Shown in pieces: positions 41,857 through 50,863 of a DNA stretch of 64,000 nt. The position numbers were made by a program, and so were the translations under genes. The first letter of the stretch is position 1. The number at the start of each line of letters is the position of its first letter. The stretch is from NCBI GenBank assembly GCA_947487835.1, contig CANKXX010000003.1, forward strand, positions 540,793 through 604,792, written 5' to 3'. Below the pieces are notes generated by a model. That model was not told the origin of the DNA. It saw only the letters and a list, made by a program, of their open reading frames with translations, and did no database searches. The stretch is from an uncultured Microbacteriaceae bacterium (GTDB lineage: Bacteria; Actinomycetota; Actinomycetes; Actinomycetales; Microbacteriaceae).

Positions 41857-43344
41857 ATGACCGATTCACAGTTCAACCTTCCGGACGTCGGGGAGGGCCT
41901 GACCGAGGCGGAGATCGTGTCGTGGAAGGTCGGCCCCGGCGACGCCGTGAGCGTCAACCAGGTCATCGTGGAGATCGAGACGGCGAAGTCGCTCGTCGAG
42001 CTGCCGTCCCCGTACTCGGGCACCGTGTCCGGCCTGCTCGTGCAGGAGGGTGACACGGTCGACGTCGGCACGCCCATCATCTCCATCGCGTCCGGCGCGG
42101 GCGTCGGCGTCGAGGCCCCGCTCGCGACCCCGGCCCAGGCGGCCATGCCCCTCGAGGCGACCATGGCCGGCCCCGGGTCCGCGGGCGCGACGGCACCCGT
42201 GGTCGCGGGGGTTCCGCATGAGGCTCCCGCTCCCGCCGCCCCCACCGAGGCGGAGGACGCCGCCGCCGACGCCGCGGCGAGCGTCTCCCGCGAGGCGGAC
42301 GAGAAGCCTCAGGCCGTGCTCGTGGGCTACGGCACCCGGAGCGGCGCCCCGGCGACCCGCCGACGCCGCACCGCCGACCCCGCCCCCGTTGCCGCCCCGG
42401 CGACGCGGACCGCGCCCGCCGCGCCGACCGCGCCGCGGGCGGGACAGCCGACGCCCCGATCCGTGCCCCTCGCCCAGTCCGTCGGCCCGATCATCGCGAA
42501 GCCGCCCGTGCGCAAGCTGGCGAAGGACCTCGGGGTCGACCTCGCGACCGTCACGGCCACCGGCCTGCTCGGCGAGATCACCCGCGACGACGTCGTGCGT
42601 CACGCGTCGCAGGCCAGCGTGTTCAAGAACCTCGAGACGCCCGAGTGGTCGCCGGAGCGCGAGGAGCGCATCCCCGTCAAGGGCGTGCGCAAGGCCATCG
42701 CGCAGGCCATGGTGTCGAGCAAGTTCTCGGCCCCGCACGTCAGCGTGTTCGTGGACGTCGACGCGACCCGCACCATGGAGTTCGTGAAGCGGCTCAAGAC
42801 GTCGACGGACTTCGCGGGCGTCAAGGTGTCGCCGCTGCTCATCATGGCGAAGGCGATGATCTGGGCGGTGCGACGCAACCCCACCGTCAACTCCTCCTGG
42901 TCGGACTCCGAGATCGTCGTGCGGCACTACGTGAACCTCGGCGTGGCGGCCGCAACGCCGCGCGGGCTGATCGTGCCGAACGTCAAGGAGGCGCAGTCGA
43001 TGTCCCTGCTGCAGCTCGCGCAGGCGCTCGAGCAGCTGACCATCACGGCTCGTGACGGCAGGACGAGCCCGGCCGAGATGGCCAACGGCACCATCACCCT
43101 CACCAACATCGGGGTCTTCGGCATGGACACGGGCACGCCGATCCTGAACCCGGGCGAGGTGGCCATCGTCGCGCTCGGCACGATCAAGCAGAAGCCCTGG
43201 GTCGTCGACGGCGAGGTGCGGCCGCGCTTCGTCACGACGGTCGGCGCGAGCTTCGATCACCGGGTCGTGGACGGCGACGTCGCGAGCAGGTTCGTCGCCG
43301 ACGTGGCGAGCGTGCTCGAGGAACCCGCCCTGCTCCTCGACTGA
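41857..43344 (+). CDS. bkdC: 2-Oxoacid dehydrogenase E2, lipoamide acyltransferase
   Basis: A 495-residue dihydrolipoyl acyltransferase. The N-terminal lipoyl domain (residues about 4-78) carries the lipoylated lysine in [17 protein letters not shown] long Ala/Pro-rich linker follows, then the E1/E3-binding domain (about 210-245, [22 protein letters not shown]). The C-terminal catalytic domain ends with the active-site [13 protein letters not shown]. The single lipoyl domain and length are usual for branched-chain E2. It is the last gene of the operon. Confidence 0.93.
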   Translation: MTDSQFNLPDVGEGLTEAEIVSWKVGPGDAVSVNQVIVEIETAKSLVELPSPYSGTVSGLLVQEGDTVDVGTPIISIASGAGVGVEAPLATPAQAAMPLEATMAGPGSAGATAPVVAGVPHEAPAPAAPTEAEDAAADAAASVSREADEKPQAVLVGYGTRSGAPATRRRRTADPAPVAAPATRTAPAAPTAPRAGQPTPRSVPLAQSVGPIIAKPPVRKLAKDLGVDLATVTATGLLGEITRDDVVRHASQASVFKNLETPEWSPEREERIPVKGVRKAIAQAMVSSKFSAPHVSVFVDVDATRTMEFVKRLKTSTDFAGVKVSPLLIMAKAMIWAVRRNPTVNSSWSDSEIVVRHYVNLGVAAATPRGLIVPNVKEAQSMSLLQLAQALEQLTITARDGRTSPAEMANGTITLTNIGVFGMDTGTPILNPGEVAIVALGTIKQKPWVVDGEVRPRFVTTVGASFDHRVVDGDVASRFVADVASVLEEPALLLD

Positions 43345-43389
43345 CCGCCGCAGGACCGGGAACGCCGCGCTGAGACCCCCCCGCTGATT

Positions 43390-43419
43390 TTGACAATCAT
43401 TCTCAACTGCGCGTAGGTT
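43390..43419 (+). promoter_or_regulatory. Promoter of the zinc uptake operon
   Basis: TTGACA (43390-43395) and TAGGTT (43414-43419) are 18 bases apart. TAGGTT ends six bases before the znuA GTG, so the message is leaderless. The -35 box lies within the Zur operator. Confidence 0.7.
43391..43405. promoter_or_regulatory. Zur box (zinc-dependent operator)
   Basis: TGACAATCATTCTCA is a near-perfect palindrome (TGA-N-AAT-N-ATT-N-TCA) matching the operator of Zur repressors. It overlaps the -35 hexamer, so Zn-bound Zur would block polymerase. The zur gene is the last gene of the operon it controls. Confidence 0.82.
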
Positions 43420-43425
43420 GAGCGC

Positions 43426-44502
43426 GTGAAATCCCCCGTCACATCCCTCGCCCTGCCCATTGCCGCCATCGTCGCGCTCGCCGGCTGCGCCGGGTCGCCG
43501 CAGACGGAGGGGGACCAGACGGGCGTCGACGCCGGCATGCGGGTGGTCGCCACCACGACGCAGGTCGCGGACTTCACGCGTGCCCTGGTGGGAGACGACG
43601 CCACGGTGACCCAGCTCATCCAGCCCAACCAGAGCGCGCACTCGTTCGAGCCGACGCCCGCCGACCTGCTCGCCATGGGCGAGGCGGACGTGCTCGTGTC
43701 CAGCGGCGCGGGCCTCGAGGAGTGGCTCGACGACGCCGTCGAGGCGTCCGGGTTCGACGGCGAGACGATCGTCGCGACGGAGGGCATCGAGCTGTCCGAC
43801 GACGAGGCCGGGCACGAGGGCGAGACGGCCGACGAGCACGACGAGCACGCGGAGGAGGAGACCGGCCACGAGGGGGAGACGGCCGACGAGCACGACGAGC
43901 ACGACGAGCACGTCCATGCGGCCGGCAACCCGCACGTCTGGACCGACCCGAAGAACGCGGCCGCCATGGTCGCCACGATCGCCGAGGGCCTCGAGCACGC
44001 GTCCGCCGCCGGCGCGGAGACCATCACCGCGAACGCGGAGCGGTACACCGAGACCCTTACGGCGCTCGACGACTGGAGCGCCGCCGCCATCGACGCCGTT
44101 CCCGCCGAGCAGCGCCTGCTGGTCACCAACCACGACGCCTTCGGCTACTTCGTCGAGCGCTACGGCATCACCTACGTCGGATCCGTGCTGCCCGGCTTCG
44201 ACGACAACGCCGAGCCGAGCGCGGCCGAGATCGACGAGCTCGTCGCCGCGATCCGCGCGACCGGCACCCGCGCCGTGTTCTCCGAGACCTCGATCTCGCC
44301 GCGCGCCGCCGCCACCATCGCCGAGGAGGCGGACGTCGCCGTGTACGACGGCGACGACGCGCTGTACGGCGACTCGCTCGGGCCGCAGGGCAGCGACGGC
44401 GCGACCTACGTCGGCTCCCAGGTGCACAACGTGCGCGTGCTCGTCGAGTCGTGGGGCGCGACGCCCCCCGACCTTCCCGCGCCCGTCAGCGAGGCGATGT
44501 GA
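43426..44502 (+). CDS. znuA: Zinc ABC transporter substrate-binding lipoprotein
   Basis: A 358-residue metal-binding lipoprotein (cluster A-I family) that captures Zn outside the membrane. The signal peptide ends in a lipobox (VALAGC). Metal ligands are probable His in QSAHSFEPTP, NPHVWTDP and NHDAFGYF. Residues about 126-165 form a flexible His/Asp/Glu-rich loop, built from two copies of a 13-residue unit (GHEGETADEHDEH), typical of Zn-specific members. The GTG is leaderless and under the Zur box. It leads the operon znuA-znuC-znuB-permease 2-zur. Confidence 0.93.
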   Translation: MKSPVTSLALPIAAIVALAGCAGSPQTEGDQTGVDAGMRVVATTTQVADFTRALVGDDATVTQLIQPNQSAHSFEPTPADLLAMGEADVLVSSGAGLEEWLDDAVEASGFDGETIVATEGIELSDDEAGHEGETADEHDEHAEEETGHEGETADEHDEHDEHVHAAGNPHVWTDPKNAAAMVATIAEGLEHASAAGAETITANAERYTETLTALDDWSAAAIDAVPAEQRLLVTNHDAFGYFVERYGITYVGSVLPGFDDNAEPSAAEIDELVAAIRATGTRAVFSETSISPRAAATIAEEADVAVYDGDDALYGDSLGPQGSDGATYVGSQVHNVRVLVESWGATPPDLPAPVSEAM

Positions 44503-45263
44503 CCTCAGCCCTGCGGATCAGCGACGGCGCGTTCGGCTACGGCCACGCGCCGGCGCTCGTCGGCGTCGACATCGACGTCGAGCCGGGGCAGGCGGTCGCC
44601 CTCATCGGACCCAACGGCGCGGGGAAGTCGACGCTGCTGAAGGGCGTGCTCGGGCTGGTGCCCCTGCTCGCCGGCACCATGGAGATCCTCGGCCGGCCGC
44701 GGGCACACGCGGACCGCTCGAGCCTCGGCTACCTGCCGCAGGCGGACGACCTCGACCCCGAGTTCCCCGTCTCGCTCGAGCAGGTCGTGCTCATGGGCCG
44801 CTACCGGTCGATGGGCTGGCTGCGCGGGCCGCGGCGCGCCGACCGCGCCGCGGTGGCGACGGCGCTCGAGGCCGTCGGCCTCACCGCGCGCGCCCGGGCC
44901 CGGTTCGGCACGCTGTCCGGCGGCCAGCAGCAGCGCGGCCTGCTCGCGCGCGCGATCGCCTCCGACCCGCGGCTGCTGCTGCTCGACGAGCCGTTCAACG
45001 GCCTCGACCAGACCAACCGCGACGCCCTCATCGAGACCCTCCAGGCCCTCAAGGAGCGCGGCGTCGCGATCCTCGTCTCCACCCACGACCTCGAGCTCGC
45101 CCGCCTCGTCTGCGACCGGGTGCTGCTGCTCAACGGCCACCAGGTCGCGTTCGGGGACCGGGACGACGTCCTCACCCTCGACAACGTGCAGCGCACGTTC
45201 CGCGAGGTGCAGGTCGAGCTGGATCAGCACACGTTCGTCACGCCGGGGCACGATGGGCACTGA
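44499..45263 (+). CDS. znuC: Zinc ABC transporter ATP-binding protein
   Basis: A 254-residue ABC ATPase. Walker A is [13 protein letters not shown], the signature is [14 protein letters not shown], and Walker B is [10 protein letters not shown], followed by the switch His in [10 protein letters not shown]. The GTG overlaps the znuA stop (GTGA). Its end overlaps the next permease by 11 bases. It powers zinc uptake through the two permeases that follow. Confidence 0.93.
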   Translation: MTSALRISDGAFGYGHAPALVGVDIDVEPGQAVALIGPNGAGKSTLLKGVLGLVPLLAGTMEILGRPRAHADRSSLGYLPQADDLDPEFPVSLEQVVLMGRYRSMGWLRGPRRADRAAVATALEAVGLTARARARFGTLSGGQQQRGLLARAIASDPRLLLLDEPFNGLDQTNRDALIETLQALKERGVAILVSTHDLELARLVCDRVLLLNGHQVAFGDRDDVLTLDNVQRTFREVQVELDQHTFVTPGHDGH

Positions 45264-46122
45264 TCCCCTCGACCTCCTGTTCACCCCGTTCGCGCTGCCC
45301 TTCATGGGGCGCGCGCTCGCCGTCATGCTCGTGCTCGCCGTCGCCGCGGGCGTCGTGGGCGTGCTCGTGAACCTGCGCGGGCTGGAGTTCACTACCGACG
45401 GCCTTGTGCACGCCGTGTTCCCCGGCATCGCCGTCGGGTTCGCGCTCGGCGGCGCGCAGGGCCTGTTCGTCGGCGCCATCGTCGCGGCCGTCGTGGGCGC
45501 CGTGCTGCTGACCGCCGCGGTCCGGGCGGCCGTCGCGTCGGACGCCGGGGTCGCGATCGTCCTCACCGGGATGTTCAGCATCGGCGTGCTCGCGGTCTCC
45601 CGGCAGTCGGATTACACCGGGCAGCTCGAGGCGCTGCTGTTCGGCCGCATCCTCACCATCACCGAGGGCGAGGTGGCGCAGACCCTCGTGATCGCGCTGC
45701 TGGCGCTCGCGCTCGTGCTCGGCACGCTGAAGGAGCAGGTGTTCCGCGCCTTCGACCCGACCGGCAGCGCCGCGGCGGGGTACCGGCCGCTCGTCCTCGA
45801 CCTCGTGCTCAACGTGGCCATCGCGCTCGTGGTCGTCGCCGCGTCGAGCGCCGTGGGCAACCTCCTCGTGCTCGCGGTGCTGATCGTCCCCGCGGCCATC
45901 GCCCGCCTGCTGACCGGCCGGCTCGTGCTGCTCTTCCCGATCGCCGCCGCCACCGCCGCCCTCGCGGCCTGGCTGGGTCTGTCCGCCAGCTTCGCCGCAT
46001 CCGTGAGCTCGGGCGTCAGCCTGCCGAGCGGAGCGACGGTCGTCGCCGCCCTGGTGGTCGGCTACCTCCTCGCGCTCGGCGTGCGGGCCGCCCGCGGGCG
46101 GCCCCGGGCGGTCGTCGCCTGA
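45253..46122 (+). CDS. znuB: Zinc ABC transporter permease (first)
   Basis: A 289-residue ABC-3 family permease with about eight hydrophobic segments. It begins [22 protein letters not shown], and the helix segment [20 protein letters not shown] is typical of zinc/manganese permeases. It overlaps the ATPase by 11 bases and the second permease by one base (TGATG). Having two permease genes indicates a heterodimer, as in TroCD-type systems, rather than the single ZnuB of E. coli. Confidence 0.9.
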   Translation: MGTDPLDLLFTPFALPFMGRALAVMLVLAVAAGVVGVLVNLRGLEFTTDGLVHAVFPGIAVGFALGGAQGLFVGAIVAAVVGAVLLTAAVRAAVASDAGVAIVLTGMFSIGVLAVSRQSDYTGQLEALLFGRILTITEGEVAQTLVIALLALALVLGTLKEQVFRAFDPTGSAAAGYRPLVLDLVLNVAIALVVVAASSAVGNLLVLAVLIVPAAIARLLTGRLVLLFPIAAATAALAAWLGLSASFAASVSSGVSLPSGATVVAALVVGYLLALGVRAARGRPRAVVA

Positions 46123-46922
46123 TGGGGTACTTCGAGCGGGCGCTTCTCGCGGCGCTGCTCATCGGGTCGCTGAGCGGCCTGGTGGGCAGCCTCGTCGTGC
46201 TGCGCAGGCGCACCTTCTTCACCCAGGCGCTCACCCACGCGACGTTCCCCGGCGGCGTCGCCGCCGCGCTGCTCGGCGTGAACGTGCTGCTCGGCGCCGC
46301 GGTCGCCGCCGTGCTCCTCGTCGGCGCGATGACGTTGCTCGGCCGGGTGCGCGGGCAGGGCGGCTCGGTCGCCTCGGGGCTCGTGCTGACGGCGGGGTTC
46401 GCGCTCGGCGCGATCCTGCAGGGGCTGAACCCCTCGCTGCCCATCCACGTCGACACGTTCCTGGTCGGGTCCATCCTCACCGTCTCCGTCGGCGACATCG
46501 CGCTCGCCGCCGGGGTGCTCGTCGCGGTGATCGCCACGCTCCTGCTCGCCGGCAAGGAGATCGTGTTCTCGACCTTCGACTCCAGCGGCTTCCGCGCCGC
46601 GGGCTACCGCGAGTGGCCCATCGAGCTGCTGACCCTGGGGCTGATCACCGCGACTGTCGTCGTCGCCATGCCGGCCGTGGGCTCGATCCTCGCCATCGCC
46701 CTCATCGCCGCCCCGGCCGCCGCCGCGCGACTCGTCGTGCGGACCTCGACGCAGCTGTTCCTGCTCGCGCCCGTAGTGGGCGCCGTCGCCGCCGTCGGCG
46801 GACTCCTGTTGTCCCGCGCGCTCGCCGTGAGCGCGGGCGCGACCATCGCGCTGACGGCCGCCGCGATCTTCGTGCTCGCCTCGGCTGTTGCTCGGGGACA
46901 GGGCTTACGGTGGGTGCGATGA
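46122..46922 (+). CDS. Zinc ABC transporter permease (second)
   Basis: A 266-residue ABC-3 permease homologous to the previous one, with LVVLRRRTFFTQALTHATFPGGVAAALLG corresponding to its conserved segment. It has about eight hydrophobic segments. It overlaps the first permease by one base and zur by four. The two would form the channel together, or arose by duplication for different ions; I favour a heterodimer. Confidence 0.88.
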   Translation: MGYFERALLAALLIGSLSGLVGSLVVLRRRTFFTQALTHATFPGGVAAALLGVNVLLGAAVAAVLLVGAMTLLGRVRGQGGSVASGLVLTAGFALGAILQGLNPSLPIHVDTFLVGSILTVSVGDIALAAGVLVAVIATLLLAGKEIVFSTFDSSGFRAAGYREWPIELLTLGLITATVVVAMPAVGSILAIALIAAPAAAARLVVRTSTQLFLLAPVVGAVAAVGGLLLSRALAVSAGATIALTAAAIFVLASAVARGQGLRWVR

Positions 46923-47317
46923 AGAGGAACACCTGGCAGCGCGAGGCCGTGCGGGAGGCGTTGGTCACCGCCGACGGCTTCGTCAGCGCGCAGAGCCTGC
47001 ACTCGACGCTCCGCGACGGCGGCTCGCCGATCGGGCTCGCCACGGTGTACCGCGCGCTGTCGGACCTCACGGACGGCGGCGAGGCGGACTCCCTGCAGTC
47101 GATGGAGGGCGAGGCGCTGTACCGCGCCTGCACCAGCGGCGGGCACCACCACCACCTCATCTGCCGCAACTGCGGCCTGACCGTGGAGATCGAGGCCGAC
47201 GCGGTCGAGACCTGGGCGACCTCGGTGGCCGCGGCGAACGGCTTCACCCAGCCCCAGCACATCGTCGACGTCTTCGGCCTCTGCGCCGCCTGCTCCCGCG
47301 CCGCCGCCGACCAGTAG
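46919..47317 (+). CDS. zur: Zinc uptake repressor Zur (Fur family)
   Basis: A 132-residue Fur-family regulator. The winged helix is at residues about 1-80 (NTWQREAVREALVTADGFVSAQSLH and GLATVYRALSDL). The metal-binding half has SGGHHHHLICRNCG with CxxC, and a second pair in FGLCAACS, which together hold a structural zinc. It would bind the Zur box at 43391-43405 when zinc is plentiful. ATG overlaps the permease stop; the upstream frame to 46613 lies in the permease. Zur in the same operon as the transporter gives simple negative feedback. Confidence 0.9.
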   Translation: MKRNTWQREAVREALVTADGFVSAQSLHSTLRDGGSPIGLATVYRALSDLTDGGEADSLQSMEGEALYRACTSGGHHHHLICRNCGLTVEIEADAVETWATSVAAANGFTQPQHIVDVFGLCAACSRAAADQ

Positions 47318-47638
47318 CGGCTCGCCGCTCCGCGGATCCTGGCCTCCCACGGTCGCTGGCTCGTCACGGTCGCCGAGCCGTCGAAGCGACGTGAGCCGTG
47401 CAGAGAGCGTCCCTTCGACAGGCTCAGGGACCGGATGAACGGGGAACGGCGCGCTGCGCAAGGGGGGCGCGCGATCGTGCGACCGCGAGCATTCTCTGCC
47501 CAAGCGGGCCGAAGGAACAGCCCGCGAGGAACCCTCTTCCGATGCTCGGGTACCCTTGAGGGTTGCTTTTTACTGAATCGGCGGGTCGTGCACGGCACGG
47601 ATCCGCCGCACCATCGTCACGAGAGAAGTGCTCCGCCT
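47318..47638. other. Non-coding spacer with REP-like hairpins
   Basis: About 320 bases between zur and the BCCT transporter. It contains two hairpin units (about 47352-47391 and 47409-47432) of an intergenic repeat type and then an AT-rich stretch near 47565-47580 (TTGCTTTTTACTGAAT), the most likely place for the promoter of the transporter. No gene is seen; the frame from 47435 is continuous with the BCCT gene but has poor codon bias. Confidence 0.6.
47409..47432. repeat. REP-like hairpin (GTCCCTTCGACAGGCTCAGG type)
   Basis: A 24-base sequence with the arms GTCCCT and AGGGAC around TCGACAGGCTC. I recognise it as an intergenic repeat common in Microbacteriaceae genomes. An adjacent GTCGCTGGCTCG/CGAGCC-N5-AGCGAC hairpin lies just upstream. 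Confidence 0.65.
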
Positions 47639-49507
47639 GTGCCACAGAACCACTCGCCCGTCCGGGATCGCCCCAACCTGCGTGACCGCATCACCGGTGC
47701 CGCCAAACGCGCCGACGCCCCCGCCTCGCCGCGGAAGCGACGACCGGACCACTCCGACCACCGCCTGCTCCAGGCCCGCAAGGCGGGCTCCGTGAAGCTG
47801 TACGCGCCGGAGCATCCACGCCTCGACCGCGTGGTGTTCGGCGTCACCGCCGCTCTCGCCGTCGGCTTCGTGATCTGGGGCTTCGTCAGCACCGCCAGCC
47901 TCGGCTCGGTCTCGTCGACGGCGGAGGGCTGGGTGATCGAGAACACCGGCTGGCTCTTCGTGCTCGCCGCGAGCTTCTTCGTGGTCTTCGTCATCTGGCT
48001 CGCCGCGAGCAAGTACGGGCGCATCAAGCTCGGCGCGGACGAGGAGGAGCCCCAGTTCCGCACGGTGTCCTGGATCGCCATGATGTTCAGCGCCGGCATG
48101 GGCATCGGCCTGATGTTCTTCGGTACCGCCGAGCCGCTCAGCTTCTTCATCTCCCCGCCGCCCGGGACCACCGCCGCGGAGAGCCAGGCCGCGGTGCGGA
48201 CCGCCATGGAGACGTCGCTGTTCCACTGGGGCCTGCACCCGTGGGCGATCTACGCCGTCGTCGGCATCGCGATCGCCTACGGCACGTACCGCAAGGGCCG
48301 CCGGCAGCTGTTCTCGTCGCTCTTCTGGCCGATCTTCGGTCGAAAGAGCGAGGGCTGGGCGGGCAGGGTCATCGACATGCTCGCCATCTTCGCGACGCTG
48401 TTCGGCTCCGCCGCATCCCTCGGCATCGGGGCGACGCAGATCGGCGCCGGAATGGAGTTCCTCGGCTGGTCCGGCTCCGCCGGGGCCCCGCTCCTGATCG
48501 GCATCATCGCGGTGCTCACCGTCGCGTTCGTGGCGTCGGCCGTCTCCGGCATCGCCCGCGGCATCCAGTGGCTGTCGAACATCAACATGGTGCTCGCGCT
48601 CGTGCTCGCCCTGTTCGTGTTCATCGTGGGGCCGACCCTGTTCATCCTGAACCTGCTGCCCGCCACCATCGGCGGCTACCTCGGCGACATGGCCGACATG
48701 GCGTCGCGCACCTCGGCGACCGGTGACGGGGAGATGAGCGCCTGGCTCTCCAGCTGGACCATCTTCTACTGGGCGTGGTGGATCTCCTGGACGCCCTTCG
48801 TCGGCATGTTCATCGCGCGCATCAGCCGCGGCCGCACCATTCGCGAGTTCGTGACGGGCGTCCTGCTCGTACCGACGATCGTCGCCCTCGTGTGGTTCTC
48901 CATCTTCGGCGGCTCGGCCATCGACGCGCAGCGCGAGTCCGGCGGAATGACCGTCGACGGCGCGGTCAACTCGAACGCGACGCTGTTCCAGCTCCTCGCG
49001 CACTACCCGCTCGCCGGCATCAGCTCCGTGCTCGTGATGGTGCTCGTCGCGATCTTCTTCGTCTCCGGCGCGGACTCGGCGTCGATCGTGATGGGGACGC
49101 TGTCCCAGCGCGGCGCCATCGAGCCGGCCCGCGGCGTCGTGATCTTCTGGGGCGTGCTGATGGGCGCGGTCGCCGCCATCATGCTCGCCATCGGCGGGGG
49201 AGGCGCCGAGGCGCTGACCGGGCTGCAGAACCTCACGATCGTCGCGTCGCTCCCGTTCGTCGTCATCATGCTGCTCATCGCGTTCGCCCTGTGGAAGGAC
49301 CTGCGGAGCGATCCCCTCATCGCCCGCCGCCAGGCGGCGGTGGAGATGGTCCAGGACGCGGTCGTGCAGGGCGTCGAGCAGCACGGGGACAACTTCCGGC
49401 TCTCCGTCGACGCCCGGCCGCAGGCCGAGCGGAGCGACGAGGAGCTGCCCGGGGAGCCGCACGTGGACGGCGGCTTGCCATCGTCGATCAATCCCCGTAA
49501 TGTATGA
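47639..49507 (+). CDS. BCCT family transporter (betaine/choline/carnitine)
   Basis: A 622-residue sodium- or proton-coupled transporter of compatible solutes, with 12 hydrophobic segments. The N-terminal 60 residues are hydrophilic and basic. The core has [22 protein letters not shown] and the signature [32 protein letters not shown], whose Trp residues make the substrate box. The C-terminus is charged, as in osmosensing members. The start is uncertain: GTG 47639 is best placed, with GAGAGAAG upstream; frames running back to 47435 cross the repeat spacer. Confidence 0.9.
   Translation: MPQNHSPVRDRPNLRDRITGAAKRADAPASPRKRRPDHSDHRLLQARKAGSVKLYAPEHPRLDRVVFGVTAALAVGFVIWGFVSTASLGSVSSTAEGWVIENTGWLFVLAASFFVVFVIWLAASKYGRIKLGADEEEPQFRTVSWIAMMFSAGMGIGLMFFGTAEPLSFFISPPPGTTAAESQAAVRTAMETSLFHWGLHPWAIYAVVGIAIAYGTYRKGRRQLFSSLFWPIFGRKSEGWAGRVIDMLAIFATLFGSAASLGIGATQIGAGMEFLGWSGSAGAPLLIGIIAVLTVAFVASAVSGIARGIQWLSNINMVLALVLALFVFIVGPTLFILNLLPATIGGYLGDMADMASRTSATGDGEMSAWLSSWTIFYWAWWISWTPFVGMFIARISRGRTIREFVTGVLLVPTIVALVWFSIFGGSAIDAQRESGGMTVDGAVNSNATLFQLLAHYPLAGISSVLVMVLVAIFFVSGADSASIVMGTLSQRGAIEPARGVVIFWGVLMGAVAAIMLAIGGGGAEALTGLQNLTIVASLPFVVIMLLIAFALWKDLRSDPLIARRQAAVEMVQDAVVQGVEQHGDNFRLSVDARPQAERSDEELPGEPHVDGGLPSSINPRNV
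49475..49503 (+). promoter_or_regulatory. Promoter of rpmB-rpmG-rpsN
   Basis: TTGCCA (49475-49480) and TAATGT (49498-49503) are 17 bases apart, a good SigA-type promoter. It lies inside the last codons of the BCCT gene. The leader would be about 130 bases and includes a weak AACCCAC/GTGGGTT hairpin (49547-49576). No Zur box is visible here. Confidence 0.65.
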
Positions 49508-49638
49508 CGTTGGCCGTGAGGGCCTCTCCCTCGCGGATCGCATGCCAACCCACCCCCCGTTCTCGGACAGTGGGTTCGCGCGTGCCGACAAGAGATCTTG
49601 GGCAGAGCAATCCGGCTCTGCGGTACTGGAGGATAACC

Positions 49639-49875
49639 ATGGCAGCAACGTGCCAGGTGACAGGAGCCGTTCCCGGCTTCGGTCACAACATCTCGCACTC
49701 GCACCGGCGCACCAAGCGGCGCTTCGACCCGAACGTGCAGAAGAAGACGTACTACGTCCCCTCGCTCCGTCGCAACGTGACTCTCACGCTGTCGGCGAAG
49801 GGGATCAAGGTGATTGACGCCCGCGGCATCGAGTCCGTGGTCAAGGACATTCTCGCGCGTGGGGTGAAGATCTAA
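49639..49875 (+). CDS. rpmB: 50S ribosomal protein L28 (zinc-free form)
   Basis: A 78-residue L28. The start [20 protein letters not shown] and the [12 protein letters not shown] motif are typical. Zinc-binding L28 has CxxC twice; here only one Cys is found, so it is the zinc-independent form. ATG 49639 has GGAGGA upstream. Its TAA overlaps the rpmG ATG by one base. Confidence 0.95.
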   Translation: MAATCQVTGAVPGFGHNISHSHRRTKRRFDPNVQKKTYYVPSLRRNVTLTLSAKGIKVIDARGIESVVKDILARGVKI

Positions 49876-50042
49876 TGGCGAAGCAGCAGGACGTACGTCC
49901 CATCATCAAGCTCCGTTCGACGGCTGGCACCGGGTACACCTACGTGACCCGCAAGAACCGCCGCAACAACCCCGACCGCATCGTGCTCAAGAAGTACGAC
50001 CCCGTAGTGCGCAAGCACGTCGACTTCCGTGAGGAGCGCTAA
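49875..50042 (+). CDS. rpmG: 50S ribosomal protein L33 (zinc-free form)
   Basis: A 55-residue L33, [20 protein letters not shown] at the start and [17 protein letters not shown] at the end. It lacks all four zinc-ligand cysteines, so it is the C-minus type. The start overlaps the rpmB stop (TAATG), and two bases separate it from rpsN. It is short enough to be missed by many programs. Confidence 0.95.
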   Translation: MAKQQDVRPIIKLRSTAGTGYTYVTRKNRRNNPDRIVLKKYDPVVRKHVDFREER

Positions 50043-50044
50043 CC

Positions 50045-50350
50045 ATGGCGAAGAAGAGCAAGATCGCGCGCAACGAGCAGCGCAAGGTGATTGTCGAGCG
50101 GTACGCCGCGAAGCGTCTCGAGCTGAAGAAGGCCCTCGTGGACCCGAACGGCACCGACGAGTCCCGTGAGGCCGCCCGCCTCGGCCTGCAGAAGCTGCCC
50201 CGCAACGCCTCGCCGGTTCGCGTGCGCAACCGCGACGCCGTCGACGGTCGCCCCCGCGGTCACATCAGCGCCTTCGGCATCTCCCGCGTGCGCTTCCGCG
50301 ACATGGCGCACCGCGGAGAATTGCCGGGCATCACCAAGTCAAGCTGGTAG
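50045..50350 (+). CDS. rpsN: 30S ribosomal protein S14 (long, zinc-free form)
   Basis: A 101-residue S14 of the long C-minus type ([20 protein letters not shown] and [35 protein letters not shown]). The short zinc-binding form has about 61 residues and CxxC motifs, which are absent. It ends the rpmB-rpmG-rpsN operon. Its stop codon TAG starts the -10 box (TAGGTT, 50348-50353) of the HU gene downstream. Confidence 0.95.
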   Translation: MAKKSKIARNEQRKVIVERYAAKRLELKKALVDPNGTDESREAARLGLQKLPRNASPVRVRNRDAVDGRPRGHISAFGISRVRFRDMAHRGELPGITKSSW

Positions 50351-50353
50351 GTT
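50348..50353 (+). promoter_or_regulatory. -10 box of the HU gene
   Basis: TAGGTT overlaps the rpsN stop codon. The start would be near 50360, giving a leader of about 95 bases before the HU ATG. No good -35 is seen at the usual distance. Confidence 0.45.
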
Positions 50354-50455
50354 ACGAGCGGTCGACCCCGACCGTTCGGCCTCAGCGGCCGCTTACGACA
50401 AGAGAACAACAGGGCTGTTCCATCGAACGGCTCTCTCGTCCGAGGAGGACAACCA

Positions 50456-50743
50456 ATGGCAGATAACACCCTCAACCGCACGGAGCTGGTTGCCGCGGTC
50501 GCGGCCGAGTCCGGCCAGAGCCAGGCTGCCGTCAACGGCGTGCTCGACGCTCTGTTCTCGACGCTGTCCAGCAACGTTGCCCAGGGCGTCAAGGTCACCG
50601 TCCCCGGCTGGATCACGGTCGAGCAGACGGCCCGCGCCGCCCGCACCGGCCGCAACCCCCAGACGGGTGAGCCGATCGACATCGCCGCGAGCAAGGGTGT
50701 CAAGATCTCGGCCGGTAGCAAGCTGAAGGCTGCCGTCAAGTAG
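50456..50743 (+). CDS. hup: HU-family nucleoid DNA-binding protein
   Basis: A 95-residue histone-like protein that bends and compacts DNA as a dimer. It begins MADNTLNRTELVAAVAAESG, and the DNA-binding arm carries RAARTGRNPQTGEPIDI with the intercalating Pro. The Lys/Ala-rich C-terminal extension of mycobacterial HupB is lacking. ATG 50456 has GAGGAGGA upstream. A strong terminator follows at 50757-50796. Confidence 0.95.
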   Translation: MADNTLNRTELVAAVAAESGQSQAAVNGVLDALFSTLSSNVAQGVKVTVPGWITVEQTARAARTGRNPQTGEPIDIAASKGVKISAGSKLKAAVK

Positions 50744-50756
50744 TTCTGCTTCTTTT

Positions 50757-50796
50757 CGACGAGGGGGGTGCCGGAAACGGCATCCCCCTCGTTGTC
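50757..50796 (+). terminator. Terminator of the HU gene
   Basis: A stem of about 18 base pairs (from CGACGAGGGG to CCCCTCGTTGTCG, with one or two mismatches) closes on a GAAA tetraloop at 50774-50777. It is 14 bases after the stop and is preceded by a CTTCTTTT tract. Confidence 0.75.
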
Positions 50797-50863
50797 GTAC
50801 CCGGGGCGTCATAGGGGACGCGCCCAGGGAGCTCGCCGCCGCACGACGTAGTCTTGACGAGCC

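Noticed and set aside
49480..49638. Zur box before rpmB
   Set aside because: Searched by eye for TGA-N-AAT-N-ATT-N-TCA; nothing close to the znuA operator was found.
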